Source: an uncultured Ruminococcus sp.
GTDB lineage: Bacteria > Bacillota > Clostridia > Oscillospirales > Ruminococcaceae
Assembly (NCBI GenBank): GCA_947177345.1
Contig: CAMWUB010000058.1
Coordinates: forward strand, 1-7,739
Direction of reading: 5' to 3'
Length of the DNA stretch: 7,739 nucleotides
Shown: in pieces, positions 1 through 6,254 of the stretch
Layout of the letters: each line of letters starts with the position of its first letter
How positions within the stretch are numbered: position 1 is the stretch's first letter
The notes under the pieces: generated by a model
What the model was told of the DNA's origin: nothing
The model's database searches: none
Seen by the model: the letters and a program-made list of their open reading frames with translations, nothing else
Translations under genes and position numbers: made by a program

Positions 1-208
1 ATATTTCCTCATCAGGACATAAAACAACACCGTTTGAAACTTTTGTGTAAAAATCGACAATTTCCTGTGGTAGTTTTATCTGATACTTATTTTCAAATTC
101 AGTAATCTTTTCAATCGGAAGTGTTTCAAGCTTTACTTCCCTGATACCGTATTTTTCCTGTAATCTTTCAATAAGTTTAGATTTTATTCTTTCAAGCTGA
201 TTTGCCAT
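1..208 (-). CDS. SMI1/KNR4 (SUKH)-like protein, 3' end outside window
   Basis: Partial gene: the first 69 codons are visible and the rest lies beyond position 1. The ATG at 208 is preceded by a good AAAGGAG site with 8 nt spacing. The N-terminus is a charged helix (MANQLERIKSKL) followed by the SUKH-type start KLPQEIVDFY and an NG turn, as in the complete neighbour. It is a tandem paralogue of the gene at 225-731: the two align without gaps at an offset of 523 nt, with about 20 mismatches in 208 by hand count, and residues 19-26 are the only strongly different part. It starts 16 nt after the stop of that gene, so the two are almost certainly co-transcribed. SUKH proteins often act as cytoplasmic immunity proteins that bind a cognate toxin. 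That function is inferred from the family; no toxin gene is visible. Confidence 0.85.
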   Translation of the reverse strand, partial: MANQLERIKSKLIERLQEKYGIREVKLETLPIEKITEFENKYQIKLPQEIVDFYTKVSNGVVLCPDEEI

Positions 209-224
209 GAAATAAGCTCCTTTA

Positions 225-731
225 CTAAACCATATATTCAACAGTGCCGTCAATGCAATCCTCTAACCAGTCAAGAAATTTCTTGTTTTTTATTTCAAGA
301 TACATTTCATATATTCCGATTATTTCACCGTAATGTTTTCCCTTTACGACAATATTATATTTTTCTCCGCAACCTAAATCCATTAACTCAATAGTTCCGC
401 AATACAGAAAAGAATAATCGCTAATATCAAGATAATCGTCATAAATTAAATCATTTTCTATATTGAAATCTGTATTTATTAACTTTTCGTCAAAATACCA
501 GTTTTCAAAAGGTTCTAAATTGCATATTTCCTCATCAGGACATAAAACAACACCGTTTGAAACTTTTGTGTAAAAATCAACAATTTCCTGTGGAAGTTTT
601 ATCTGATACTTATTTTCAAATTCAGTAATCTTTTCAACCGGAAGTGTTTCAAGTGTGATTTCCTCACCATCTGAATTTTCCTGTAATCTTTTAATAAGTT
701 TGGACTTTATTCTTTCAAGCTGATTTGTCAT
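225..731 (-). CDS. SMI1/KNR4 (SUKH)-like family protein, possible immunity protein
   Basis: Complete 168-residue protein, a normal length for a single SUKH domain. No signal peptide or membrane segment is present, so it should be cytoplasmic. Visible landmarks are an N-terminal charged helix (1-20), the conserved start of the fold KLPQEIVDFY (45-54) with NG at 59-60, a strand-rich middle, the DLGCGEKYNIVVKG stretch (118-131) followed by YGEI, and a C-terminal helix (148-161). This order matches the SMI1/KNR4 superfamily, whose bacterial members are frequently immunity proteins of polymorphic toxin systems. The start is supported by AAGGAGGAG upstream of the ATG. It lies 46 nt downstream of the broken small-membrane-protein gene and 16 nt upstream of its own paralogue, with no terminator between, so the three look like one operon. 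Toxin-binding is a family-based inference; the specific partner is unknown. Confidence 0.82.
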   Translation of the reverse strand: MTNQLERIKSKLIKRLQENSDGEEITLETLPVEKITEFENKYQIKLPQEIVDFYTKVSNGVVLCPDEEICNLEPFENWYFDEKLINTDFNIENDLIYDDYLDISDYSFLYCGTIELMDLGCGEKYNIVVKGKHYGEIIGIYEMYLEIKNKKFLDWLEDCIDGTVEYMV

Positions 732-777
732 AATATATACTCCTCCTTAAATATTGATACAAACTATAAATCAGAAA

Positions 778-1211
778 CTATTTTTCAACTTCACCGTTGT
801 AATATAAATTGTAAATTTCGTCTGTCTGTTCTTCACCCATTATTGTTATAATTACTTTATCTGTTTCCCATTTTACTTTCCAGTTATCTTCGTCCATACT
901 CTTTCCGTCATTGAATAATACAAAATCCACCTTGCATATTTTCCTTGAATTATTTTTCAAAACAATTCTGCCGTCCTGAGAACCAAACGGAAAAACCGGA
1001 CTACTTTTTGCCTGTAGTTCAACAGTATAAGTATTATGTTTTTCAGTTGTATAGTTCGGGGTATATTGTCAATGATATTTATTGATATGATTACTAATAT
1101 AAATAATCCTGCCATTGACAAAAATACAGTTAAACAACTTTTCATGCAACTACCAGATTTATTATCATTATTTTCATCATCAACTAATGGTGTAAATTGC
1201 TGATTTTCCAT
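778..1211 (-). pseudogene. small one-TM protein gene, apparently frameshifted
   Basis: Two open stretches in different frames look like halves of one gene. From the ATG at 1211 (SD AAAGGAG at 1220-1226) the first frame encodes a polar, Asn/Asp-rich N-terminus with three Cys (residues 1-26) and a hydrophobic segment (about 27-47), then degrades into an unconvincing tail ending at 957. If one base is added in the C4 run (plus-strand GGGG, 1058-1061), reading continues as PNYTTEKHNTYTVELQ, then PFGSQDGRIVLKNNS, to the stop at 778. This gives about 144 residues with an outside or inside C-terminal domain of beta character. The span of 434 nt is exactly one base short of a whole number of codons, which fits a single-base loss. 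The second half alone would start only at TTG 960 with no good ribosome site. I do not recognise the family with certainty. The cause may be a real mutation or a homopolymer error in the assembly. Confidence 0.75.
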
Positions 1212-1236
1212 AATATATACTCCTTTAAATATCGGT

Positions 1237-1276
1237 AAAAAACAATGAAAGCCGGATTTCTCCGGCTCTCACTGTT
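1237..1276 (-). terminator. rho-independent terminator after the DUF4353 gene
   Basis: The arms are 1241-1256 and 1261-1276. Read on the minus strand they give a 16-bp RNA stem with two G-U pairs and no bulge, closed by a GAAA loop, followed by a run of six U (1242-1237). The stem contains AGCCGGA/TCCGGCT. It lies 39 nt downstream of the stop at 1315 and only 25 nt upstream of the next start codon (1211). On the plus strand there is no T run, so it should work in one direction only. Confidence 0.9.
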
Positions 1277-1314
1277 TATAGGGTGGTTTATATGAAATTA
1301 GAAGATTGCATTAT

Positions 1315-3489
1315 TTACTGACGAGGTTGTTTAAAACCTTTACCGCCGTTCATATCGGGAGGATCTGGCATATCATCCGGACGTTCTCCGTGCATATGCA
1401 TACCGCCACCGCCGAAACCTCCGCCCATACCGGATTGCTTACCCACGTATGAAACAGAACTTTCTACTGTAAAGTTTCCGGCTTCCGTACCGTCGTTATT
1501 GTAACCGCCGGTCTCGTAAAGTCCGTGTACCTCACTTGCGGAAGTTGTACCTCCTGTATAGAATGTATAAGTCTGACCGGTCTTCATATCCGGACTGCTT
1601 ATTACGATATTATCAAAACTTTTTGCCGGTTCATAGCTGATTATTTCATTTCCGGAATCGTCAAGAAGTGTTATAAGAGTTCCTGCATCAAAAGTACTAT
1701 CGAAAGTTGCGAAAACTGCATTCTGTGTAGACTTTTCCGACGGACTTTCAGCCATACCGGACATACCAACCGCAACAAGTGTACCGCCTGAAATGATTAT
1801 TTCACCGTTACTGTCTAAAGCTCCGTTTCCGGAATTTTCCGGACCGTCCACTATAACAGTACCGCCGGTAATATTTATATCGCCGTTGGAATCGAGACCG
1901 TCACCACTGGCATTTACGTATACATTTCCACCATTTATATTAACCATAGTAGTTTCCGTATACACTCCCATACCGGATTGATTGGTTACACCGTCGCTTG
2001 CATTGAAACCGTCGTCGGAAGCAACTACTTCCACTGTACCGCCGTTGACGGTTATTACGTCTGCTTCAATGCCCTCATAGGACTTCGTAATATTTACCCA
2101 ACCACTGTTAATAGTTGCTGTATTATCTGAATGAATACCCTTGTTACCGGTTTCAAGAATAATGTTTCCGTTTTCTATGGATACGTCCGCATTTGAATGA
2201 ATAGCATCATCTGCGGAATTTATATTGAACGTTCCGCCGAGTATGTTTATTTCAGCAGATGCCTTTATACCTTTTGTACTTACGGTATCAGAAGTGTCAT
2301 CACTATTATCTTCCGGACTGAATGCAAGTATTTCCGGACTATCAGGCATTTCAGGGGTGAAATTTCCGAAATCTTCAGGGTTGAAGTCTTCCGGCATATC
2401 AGGTTTTTCGCCCCTATCGAATCCGCCACCACGTCCGAAGCCTCCGCCTTTATCGAATCCGCCGAAGTCGTCGTTATGTTTTTTTGTAGATGCGGAACTT
2501 CCACCACCAGACGTTATATTAAATACGCCGTCTGTAGCCGTGAAAACTGTTTCCGCCTGTATGCCGTCGCCGTCTGCCGTGATATTCAGCGTACCGCCCT
2601 CGACATATACGAATCCAAGTGAAGTATCGTCGGTATTTGTCGATTTTATACCGTCCTGACCGGCTGTAATATTCAGTTCACCATTCGCAATAGCTACATA
2701 GTCCTTGCCTTTTATACCGTTTCCGACTGCATTTACAGTAATCTTTCCGCCTGTAATGACAACATCATCTTTTGACCGTATACCGTCATTGAAGTTACCA
2801 TTAATTTCAAGTTCGCCTGTACCGTTTATCGTCAGGCTATCGTGACTGAAAATAACTGCATCAGGTTCAGATTTTTCAACGTCGGAAAAAATATAGTCCG
2901 TACCGTCAGTGAGTACATTTTTAGTACCGTCGGCAAGAGTTACGAAAACTTTCTTTGAATTTACAGCATATATCGCTGACGAATTACTACAATTTATTAC
3001 AGCGTTTTCAAGTACAATCTGAACTTTTGCACCGTCGGCATCTATAACAAGCTGACCGTCATTGAGAGTACCTCTTATAATATAGATACCCTCACTGGTA
3101 ATAGTTATCTTAGAACCGTCAACTGTTGCACCTGCTCCGGTTATATCTGCACCGTTGCCGGTGAGATTTATTGTGGTATCAGGTGCGGAATAGTCAGGGT
3201 TAAGGTCTCTGTTTGAAAAAAGTTCGCTGTCTGAAGTCTTTACAGGCGAAGACAAAAGAACAGGATTTTTTTCAGCGACTGTCTCGCCTGATTCTGTTGT
3301 GTCAATTGATTCAGTTGTTTCAAGTGTTTTATTTTCAGCCGGTTCTGTAGTCTCAGCAGTTCCGGCTGAAATAGATGTCATTTTCTCGGAAGTTGTCGTT
3401 CCGGAATCAAGACTGTTATCAGAACAGCCCACCGCCATAACGGCAAAAGTCATAGCAGTCATCATAATACGATTGATAAAATTGTTCAT
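1315..3489 (-). CDS. DUF4353 (Cthe_2159-type) carbohydrate-binding beta-helix lipoprotein
   Basis: Predicted 724-residue surface lipoprotein. The upstream in-frame ATG at 3525 has no proper ribosome site, while the ATG at 3489 has GGTGAT six bases before it and begins a classical lipoprotein signal (basic start, hydrophobic 8-20, AVGC with lipidated Cys22). Next comes a Ser/Thr/Glu-rich linker (about 23-95) that would span the wall. A right-handed beta-helix follows in two blocks (about 100-325 and 405-575). Its coils carry a recurring signature, for example NDGIRSKDD, GNGIKGKDY, GDGIQAETV, DDAIHSNAD, NKGIHSDNT, GDGLDSNGD, each followed by a strand such as GGTLNIT. Between the blocks lies a Gly-rich then Pro/Asp/Glu-rich insert (335-385). 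A final beta region (576-676) precedes a Gly/Met/His tail. The family's studied member, Clostridium thermocellum Cthe_2159, is a polysaccharide-lyase-like fold that binds cellulose and pectic acid and calcium. Glycan binding is therefore likely; catalysis is not implied. Confidence 0.88.
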   Translation of the reverse strand: MNNFINRIMMTAMTFAVMAVGCSDNSLDSGTTTSEKMTSISAGTAETTEPAENKTLETTESIDTTESGETVAEKNPVLLSSPVKTSDSELFSNRDLNPDYSAPDTTINLTGNGADITGAGATVDGSKITITSEGIYIIRGTLNDGQLVIDADGAKVQIVLENAVINCSNSSAIYAVNSKKVFVTLADGTKNVLTDGTDYIFSDVEKSEPDAVIFSHDSLTINGTGELEINGNFNDGIRSKDDVVITGGKITVNAVGNGIKGKDYVAIANGELNITAGQDGIKSTNTDDTSLGFVYVEGGTLNITADGDGIQAETVFTATDGVFNITSGGGSSASTKKHNDDFGGFDKGGGFGRGGGFDRGEKPDMPEDFNPEDFGNFTPEMPDSPEILAFSPEDNSDDTSDTVSTKGIKASAEINILGGTFNINSADDAIHSNADVSIENGNIILETGNKGIHSDNTATINSGWVNITKSYEGIEADVITVNGGTVEVVASDDGFNASDGVTNQSGMGVYTETTMVNINGGNVYVNASGDGLDSNGDINITGGTVIVDGPENSGNGALDSNGEIIISGGTLVAVGMSGMAESPSEKSTQNAVFATFDSTFDAGTLITLLDDSGNEIISYEPAKSFDNIVISSPDMKTGQTYTFYTGGTTSASEVHGLYETGGYNNDGTEAGNFTVESSVSYVGKQSGMGGGFGGGGMHMHGERPDDMPDPPDMNGGKGFKQPRQ

Positions 3490-3495
3490 AGAATA

Positions 3496-3501
3496 ATCAC
3501 C
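3496..3501 (-). promoter_or_regulatory. ribosome binding site GGTGAT fixing the lipoprotein start
   Basis: GGTGAT is complementary to the ATCACC part of the 16S anti-Shine-Dalgarno region and lies 6 nt before ATG 3489. Only a weak AAAGAAAG lies before the alternative ATG at 3525. This favours the shorter protein, whose first residues then form a proper lipoprotein signal. Confidence 0.75.
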
Positions 3502-3555
3502 ATTTATTATTTTCCGATTCCGCATTTCTTTCTTTTGTTTTATCTCTATGAACGT

Positions 3556-3561
3556 ATTATA
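3556..3561 (-). promoter_or_regulatory. candidate -10 element (TATAAT) for the lipoprotein gene
   Basis: A perfect TATAAT lies in the 123-nt gap between the phosphatase stop and the lipoprotein start, giving a leader of about 60 nt. The -35 is not convincing: TTTACA stands 11 nt and TTCACA 20 nt upstream, neither at the ideal 17. No terminator was found after the phosphatase gene (only a T run without a stem at about 3605-3612), so read-through from upstream is also possible. Confidence 0.45.
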
Positions 3562-3612
3562 AACCGCTGATATGTAAATTATGTGAAAGTCTGTTGAATA
3601 ACTGAAAAAAAT

Positions 3613-5091
3613 TTACACATCATTTTCGTGACAGAATTTCACAAAATCCCTTATCGAACTGCTACAGTTAGCAAGCAAATTAAGTTCAGCTATTCTTACA
3701 TTATATTCAAGATTATGTATAAGTATAGGAATATCTTTTCCGAAAGTATTTATTATAAATCCTGTTGAATGAAGTTCCTGTACAATATCGGCAAGAAGTT
3801 CCGTAAATGATTCCGTTATACCGGAATACTTTTCACTGTCGGAGCTGTCAGCGTCTTCATCATACTCATAGCCACAACTTATAATCCATTGTCTTACTAT
3901 CTTTGCGGTATCGTCTGTACCGAAACTCAGTTCATTATTCTGTAACCAGAAAACATAATTCCAGCGAGCTTCCTGCGGACTGTCAGCAAATTTAAGATTT
4001 CTTTTATATTCCGCCTCTGTATTATAACCTAATATGACAGTCGGTTTACAGGGATTATCTTCATCGTCGTAAATAAAAAGCGATATTGCATATATATCCG
4101 GCTCATCCCATGATGCTATTGTATCTTCTATAAGAACAGATATAAATGCTTTTATATCCTCGTCACTGAGAAATACATCATATCTGTCGTTAGTATTTTC
4201 CTCTTCAGAAGAATTACGGAGTTCATTAATACATTTCCGGAGCATATTTATATTAAGTATTCCGGCACATGAAATATCATCGCCTGCTCCATTGGAACTT
4301 ATTTCCGGTAACAGATTAAACATTTCCTTGTCTGCCTCGTCGAATCCCTGTTCAGCGAATTTTATAGCAATTTTTCTGTATAAATCGTAAAGCTGTTCGT
4401 CATTCCAGCATGATTTATCAACACCGTCAGTACCGATAAATACCGCCGGTGGTATGGAATTTTTTTCAAAATAACAGAATCTTGCGGAATTTATGGCATC
4501 TTCCTGACACATGGAGGAAGTGATATTACCATTACATAAAGGGTCGTCAGGAATCGGACTATATGCTGAACCGTCGTCAGCGACTATAACACATTTTCCG
4601 TCGCCTATCTGTACACCGAATGCAAATTCTTTAGATATGATAAAAAATTCAAGTGTAGTACCGTATGCAACAACATAATTTCCGTCTTTATAGTACTGCC
4701 TGTAGTTTGAAAGTTCCTCCGGAATTTTATTCAGTTCCTCTTCAGTAAACGGATAATTCATATAATCATTTGTGATACGGTCATACCATAGTGTGACTAT
4801 ATTCCGCCAGAGCATTCCGAACATTTTACGTCTTTTTTTTTCGACACTCATAAGCATTTCAGCACCGTCAAGTAAATCCATAAACTCTTCAACGCATTCA
4901 TAAGCACATTGTACAGCAAGTCTTGAACCTCTGTCCGTGCGGATATACTGAGGGCTTCCGTGACCGTCTGCCACCGCTACAAATGAATATTTAAGACCGT
5001 CATATGACATTGAATAGTCCTGACATATTATGTTGTTCTTGACATGAAAAGCTCCCGCAAATGTATGCGAAAAAGATGAATAATTATTCAT
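3613..5091 (-). CDS. PP2C-family Ser/Thr protein phosphatase with extra C-terminal domain
   Basis: Protein of 492 residues, cytoplasmic (no signal or membrane segment). Residues 1-280 form a PP2C domain that should remove phosphate from Ser/Thr with two metal ions. All key motifs are visible: QD at 24-25, ADGHG at 41-45 (metal-binding Asp42), GTT at 144-146, GDG at 163-165, TDG at 221-223 (Asp222) and GDD at 270-272 (Asp271). It is therefore probably active. A polar, acidic linker (about 293-305) leads to a second domain (307-492) containing IYAISLFIYDD (333-343), GYNTE (355-359), ARWNYVFWL (375-383) and a helical end. Its layout recalls small stand-alone Firmicute proteins such as DUF4303, but I cannot name it with confidence. 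The start has AAAGGAGG with 6 nt spacing. It is transcribed from its own strong promoter (5133-5161). No partner kinase is in the window. Confidence 0.88.
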   Translation of the reverse strand: MNNYSSFSHTFAGAFHVKNNIICQDYSMSYDGLKYSFVAVADGHGSPQYIRTDRGSRLAVQCAYECVEEFMDLLDGAEMLMSVEKKRRKMFGMLWRNIVTLWYDRITNDYMNYPFTEEELNKIPEELSNYRQYYKDGNYVVAYGTTLEFFIISKEFAFGVQIGDGKCVIVADDGSAYSPIPDDPLCNGNITSSMCQEDAINSARFCYFEKNSIPPAVFIGTDGVDKSCWNDEQLYDLYRKIAIKFAEQGFDEADKEMFNLLPEISSNGAGDDISCAGILNINMLRKCINELRNSSEEENTNDRYDVFLSDEDIKAFISVLIEDTIASWDEPDIYAISLFIYDDEDNPCKPTVILGYNTEAEYKRNLKFADSPQEARWNYVFWLQNNELSFGTDDTAKIVRQWIISCGYEYDEDADSSDSEKYSGITESFTELLADIVQELHSTGFIINTFGKDIPILIHNLEYNVRIAELNLLANCSSSIRDFVKFCHENDV

Positions 5092-5132
5092 ATTAAACCT
5101 CCTTTCATAGAATAGTAAAAAATATCATTTTA

Positions 5133-5161
5133 ATTCTATCACAGATATTCGGATTTGTCAA
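5133..5161 (-). promoter_or_regulatory. SigA-type promoter of the PP2C gene
   Basis: The -35 TTGACA (plus 5156-5161, 6/6 match), a spacer of exactly 17 nt, and the -10 TAGAAT (plus 5133-5138, 5/6) preceded by TGA give an extended -10. Transcription should start near 5126, leaving a leader of about 35 nt with AAAGGAGG at 5098-5105. The -35 element begins two bases after the T run of the upstream terminator. Confidence 0.9.
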
Positions 5162-5162
5162 T

Positions 5163-5197
5163 AAAAAAATCCGGACAATATCCGTATATTATCCGGA
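5163..5197 (-). terminator. rho-independent terminator of the MBOAT-SGNH operon
   Basis: The arms 5170-5181 and 5186-5197 give, on the minus strand, a 12-bp stem (UCCGGAUAAUAU with its complement, one G-U pair) and a 4-nt loop, followed by seven U (5169-5163). It is 11 nt beyond the stop codon of the SGNH gene. The plus-strand orientation is followed by A residues, so it terminates only the minus strand. Confidence 0.9.
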
Positions 5198-5208
5198 AAA
5201 AATATAAA

Positions 5209-6237
5209 TCAGTAATTCCAGTCGTAATTATAGGCGTAATCGTCATATGAGTTGTCAATATTGTAATCATTACTATAATCAGTATTTACTTCCTGTATAT
5301 CGTTACCGGAAAAATTTTCCTGATTATATACTTCTGAAGTCATATCTGTTGTAATATCAGTAGTTTCTTCCGGTTTATCTACCAGAATAGTATTTTTACA
5401 TAGCCAGTCACACCATGTCTGGTAGTATTTTGCAAGAACGTGTACACCGTCGTTACTGCATTCATACATAAGATTTCCGTCGGCATCGTCAAATATCGGG
5501 TTTATATCAAGATAGAAAATATTTTCATTATCAGCAAATTCTGATTGTGCGGTATTCAAGGCGTTGATATTTGTATTATTAACAACATCGCCCTGTAACT
5601 GTCTGTCGGCAGAAACATGAAGATTTGCCATGATATAAATTATAGCGTTCGGCTGATACTGCTTTACTGTACTTATAAGATTCAGATACGAATTGACTGT
5701 ATAATTGAACTCATTTCCGACCTCGTTTATACCAAGCATTATATAGATTTTGCCGTAATTATTGTTGGAAAGTTTATCATATATTGTCAGACCGTTTTCG
5801 TCGTATTCATTTTGGACTGTATATGCAGACATCCCTACACTACAGAAATAATCCGCATTTTTCAGTGTTCCGTACTCATAAATTCCGACTGTTCTTGAAT
5901 CTCCGATAAATAAAGCGTCGTCGAAATATGACGGGTCACTCTGTACGAATACCGGAGCAGGTTTCGGCGGTGTAGTAGTCACCTGCTCCGTATCTGTTGT
6001 GGGTATTTCAGCCGTATATCCGGAAATATTTTCAGTAACCGGATTTGTTGCAGGTGGTTGAGTACCTGTATTATTTAAATCTATAACCGGTGGTTTCTTA
6101 GATGACGTGGGTGCAACATCTTTACTGCTTTTCCAAATCTGCCGGAATATTATGGGCGATGCCACAAAGCACGTCACTATAAGCAGAAATGTATATATCC
6201 ACTGGCGGATATTCTGCATAAATTTTATATCTTTCAT
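5209..6237 (-). CDS. membrane-anchored SGNH/GDSL-type hydrolase or acyltransferase
   Basis: Protein of 342 residues. The ATG at 6237 is preferred over the in-frame TTG at 6258 because AGGAGA sits 7 nt before it and the TTG has none. Order: short cytoplasmic start, one membrane segment (about 14-34), Thr/Pro-rich linker (40-100), SGNH domain (about 104-286), and an unusual polar tail. Catalytic features: FIGDSRTVG with Ser114 (block I), Gly135 (block II), GINE with Asn171 (block III, where GxND is commoner), and NDGVH with Asp263 and His266 (block V). The catalytic part should lie outside the membrane. It follows an MBOAT gene by 17 nt in the same operon. Such pairs (AlgI with AlgJ/AlgX, PatA with PatB) move acyl groups, usually acetyl, onto exported polymers, so this is probably the second step of an O-acylation pathway. 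The acceptor polymer is unknown; a de-esterase role is the alternative. Confidence 0.87.
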   Translation of the reverse strand: MKDIKFMQNIRQWIYTFLLIVTCFVASPIIFRQIWKSSKDVAPTSSKKPPVIDLNNTGTQPPATNPVTENISGYTAEIPTTDTEQVTTTPPKPAPVFVQSDPSYFDDALFIGDSRTVGIYEYGTLKNADYFCSVGMSAYTVQNEYDENGLTIYDKLSNNNYGKIYIMLGINEVGNEFNYTVNSYLNLISTVKQYQPNAIIYIMANLHVSADRQLQGDVVNNTNINALNTAQSEFADNENIFYLDINPIFDDADGNLMYECSNDGVHVLAKYYQTWCDWLCKNTILVDKPEETTDITTDMTSEVYNQENFSGNDIQEVNTDYSNDYNIDNSYDDYAYNYDWNY

Positions 6238-6244
6238 TCTGTAA

Positions 6245-6250
6245 TCTCCT
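6245..6250 (-). promoter_or_regulatory. ribosome binding site AGGAGA of the SGNH gene
   Basis: AGGAGA lies between the MBOAT stop (6255-6257) and ATG 6237, with a 7-nt spacer. It decides the start: it would fall inside the coding region if the overlapping TTG at 6258 were used. Confidence 0.8.
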
Positions 6251-6254
6251 AAAA

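Larger units (their letters stand above)
1..731. repeat. tandem duplication of SUKH gene, repeat unit offset 523 nt
   Basis: Positions 1-208 align gap-free to 524-731. I count 20 mismatches, 13 of them inside 131-154 (matching 654-677), and only 7 in the other 184 positions. The repeat continues left of the window. Similarity on the right stops at the start codons: the two 5' leaders differ. Confidence 0.9.

Noticed and set aside
1058..1061. Programmed -1 frameshift at the C4 run
   Set aside because: No X-XXY-YYZ heptamer is present, the slipped pairing would be poor, and no downstream stimulatory hairpin was seen.
2197..2659. Two overlapping open frames of about 140 codons on the plus strand, plus another minus frame at 2280-2507
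   Set aside because: They are opposite or out of frame to the DUF4353 gene, lie over its biased Gly/Pro/Asp region, have no ribosome sites, and their products are low in recognisable structure (Pro/Ser-rich or Cys-rich).
3566..3620. Hairpin and T run after the phosphatase stop as a terminator
   Set aside because: The T run at about 3605-3611 has no stem before it. The only inverted match (GTGTAAAT with ATTTACAT) has a loop of about 30 nt and no T run after it.
5617..5898. Plus-strand open frame of 93 codons
   Set aside because: It lies wholly inside the SGNH coding region, which has clear catalytic motifs. No ribosome site or sensible protein features.
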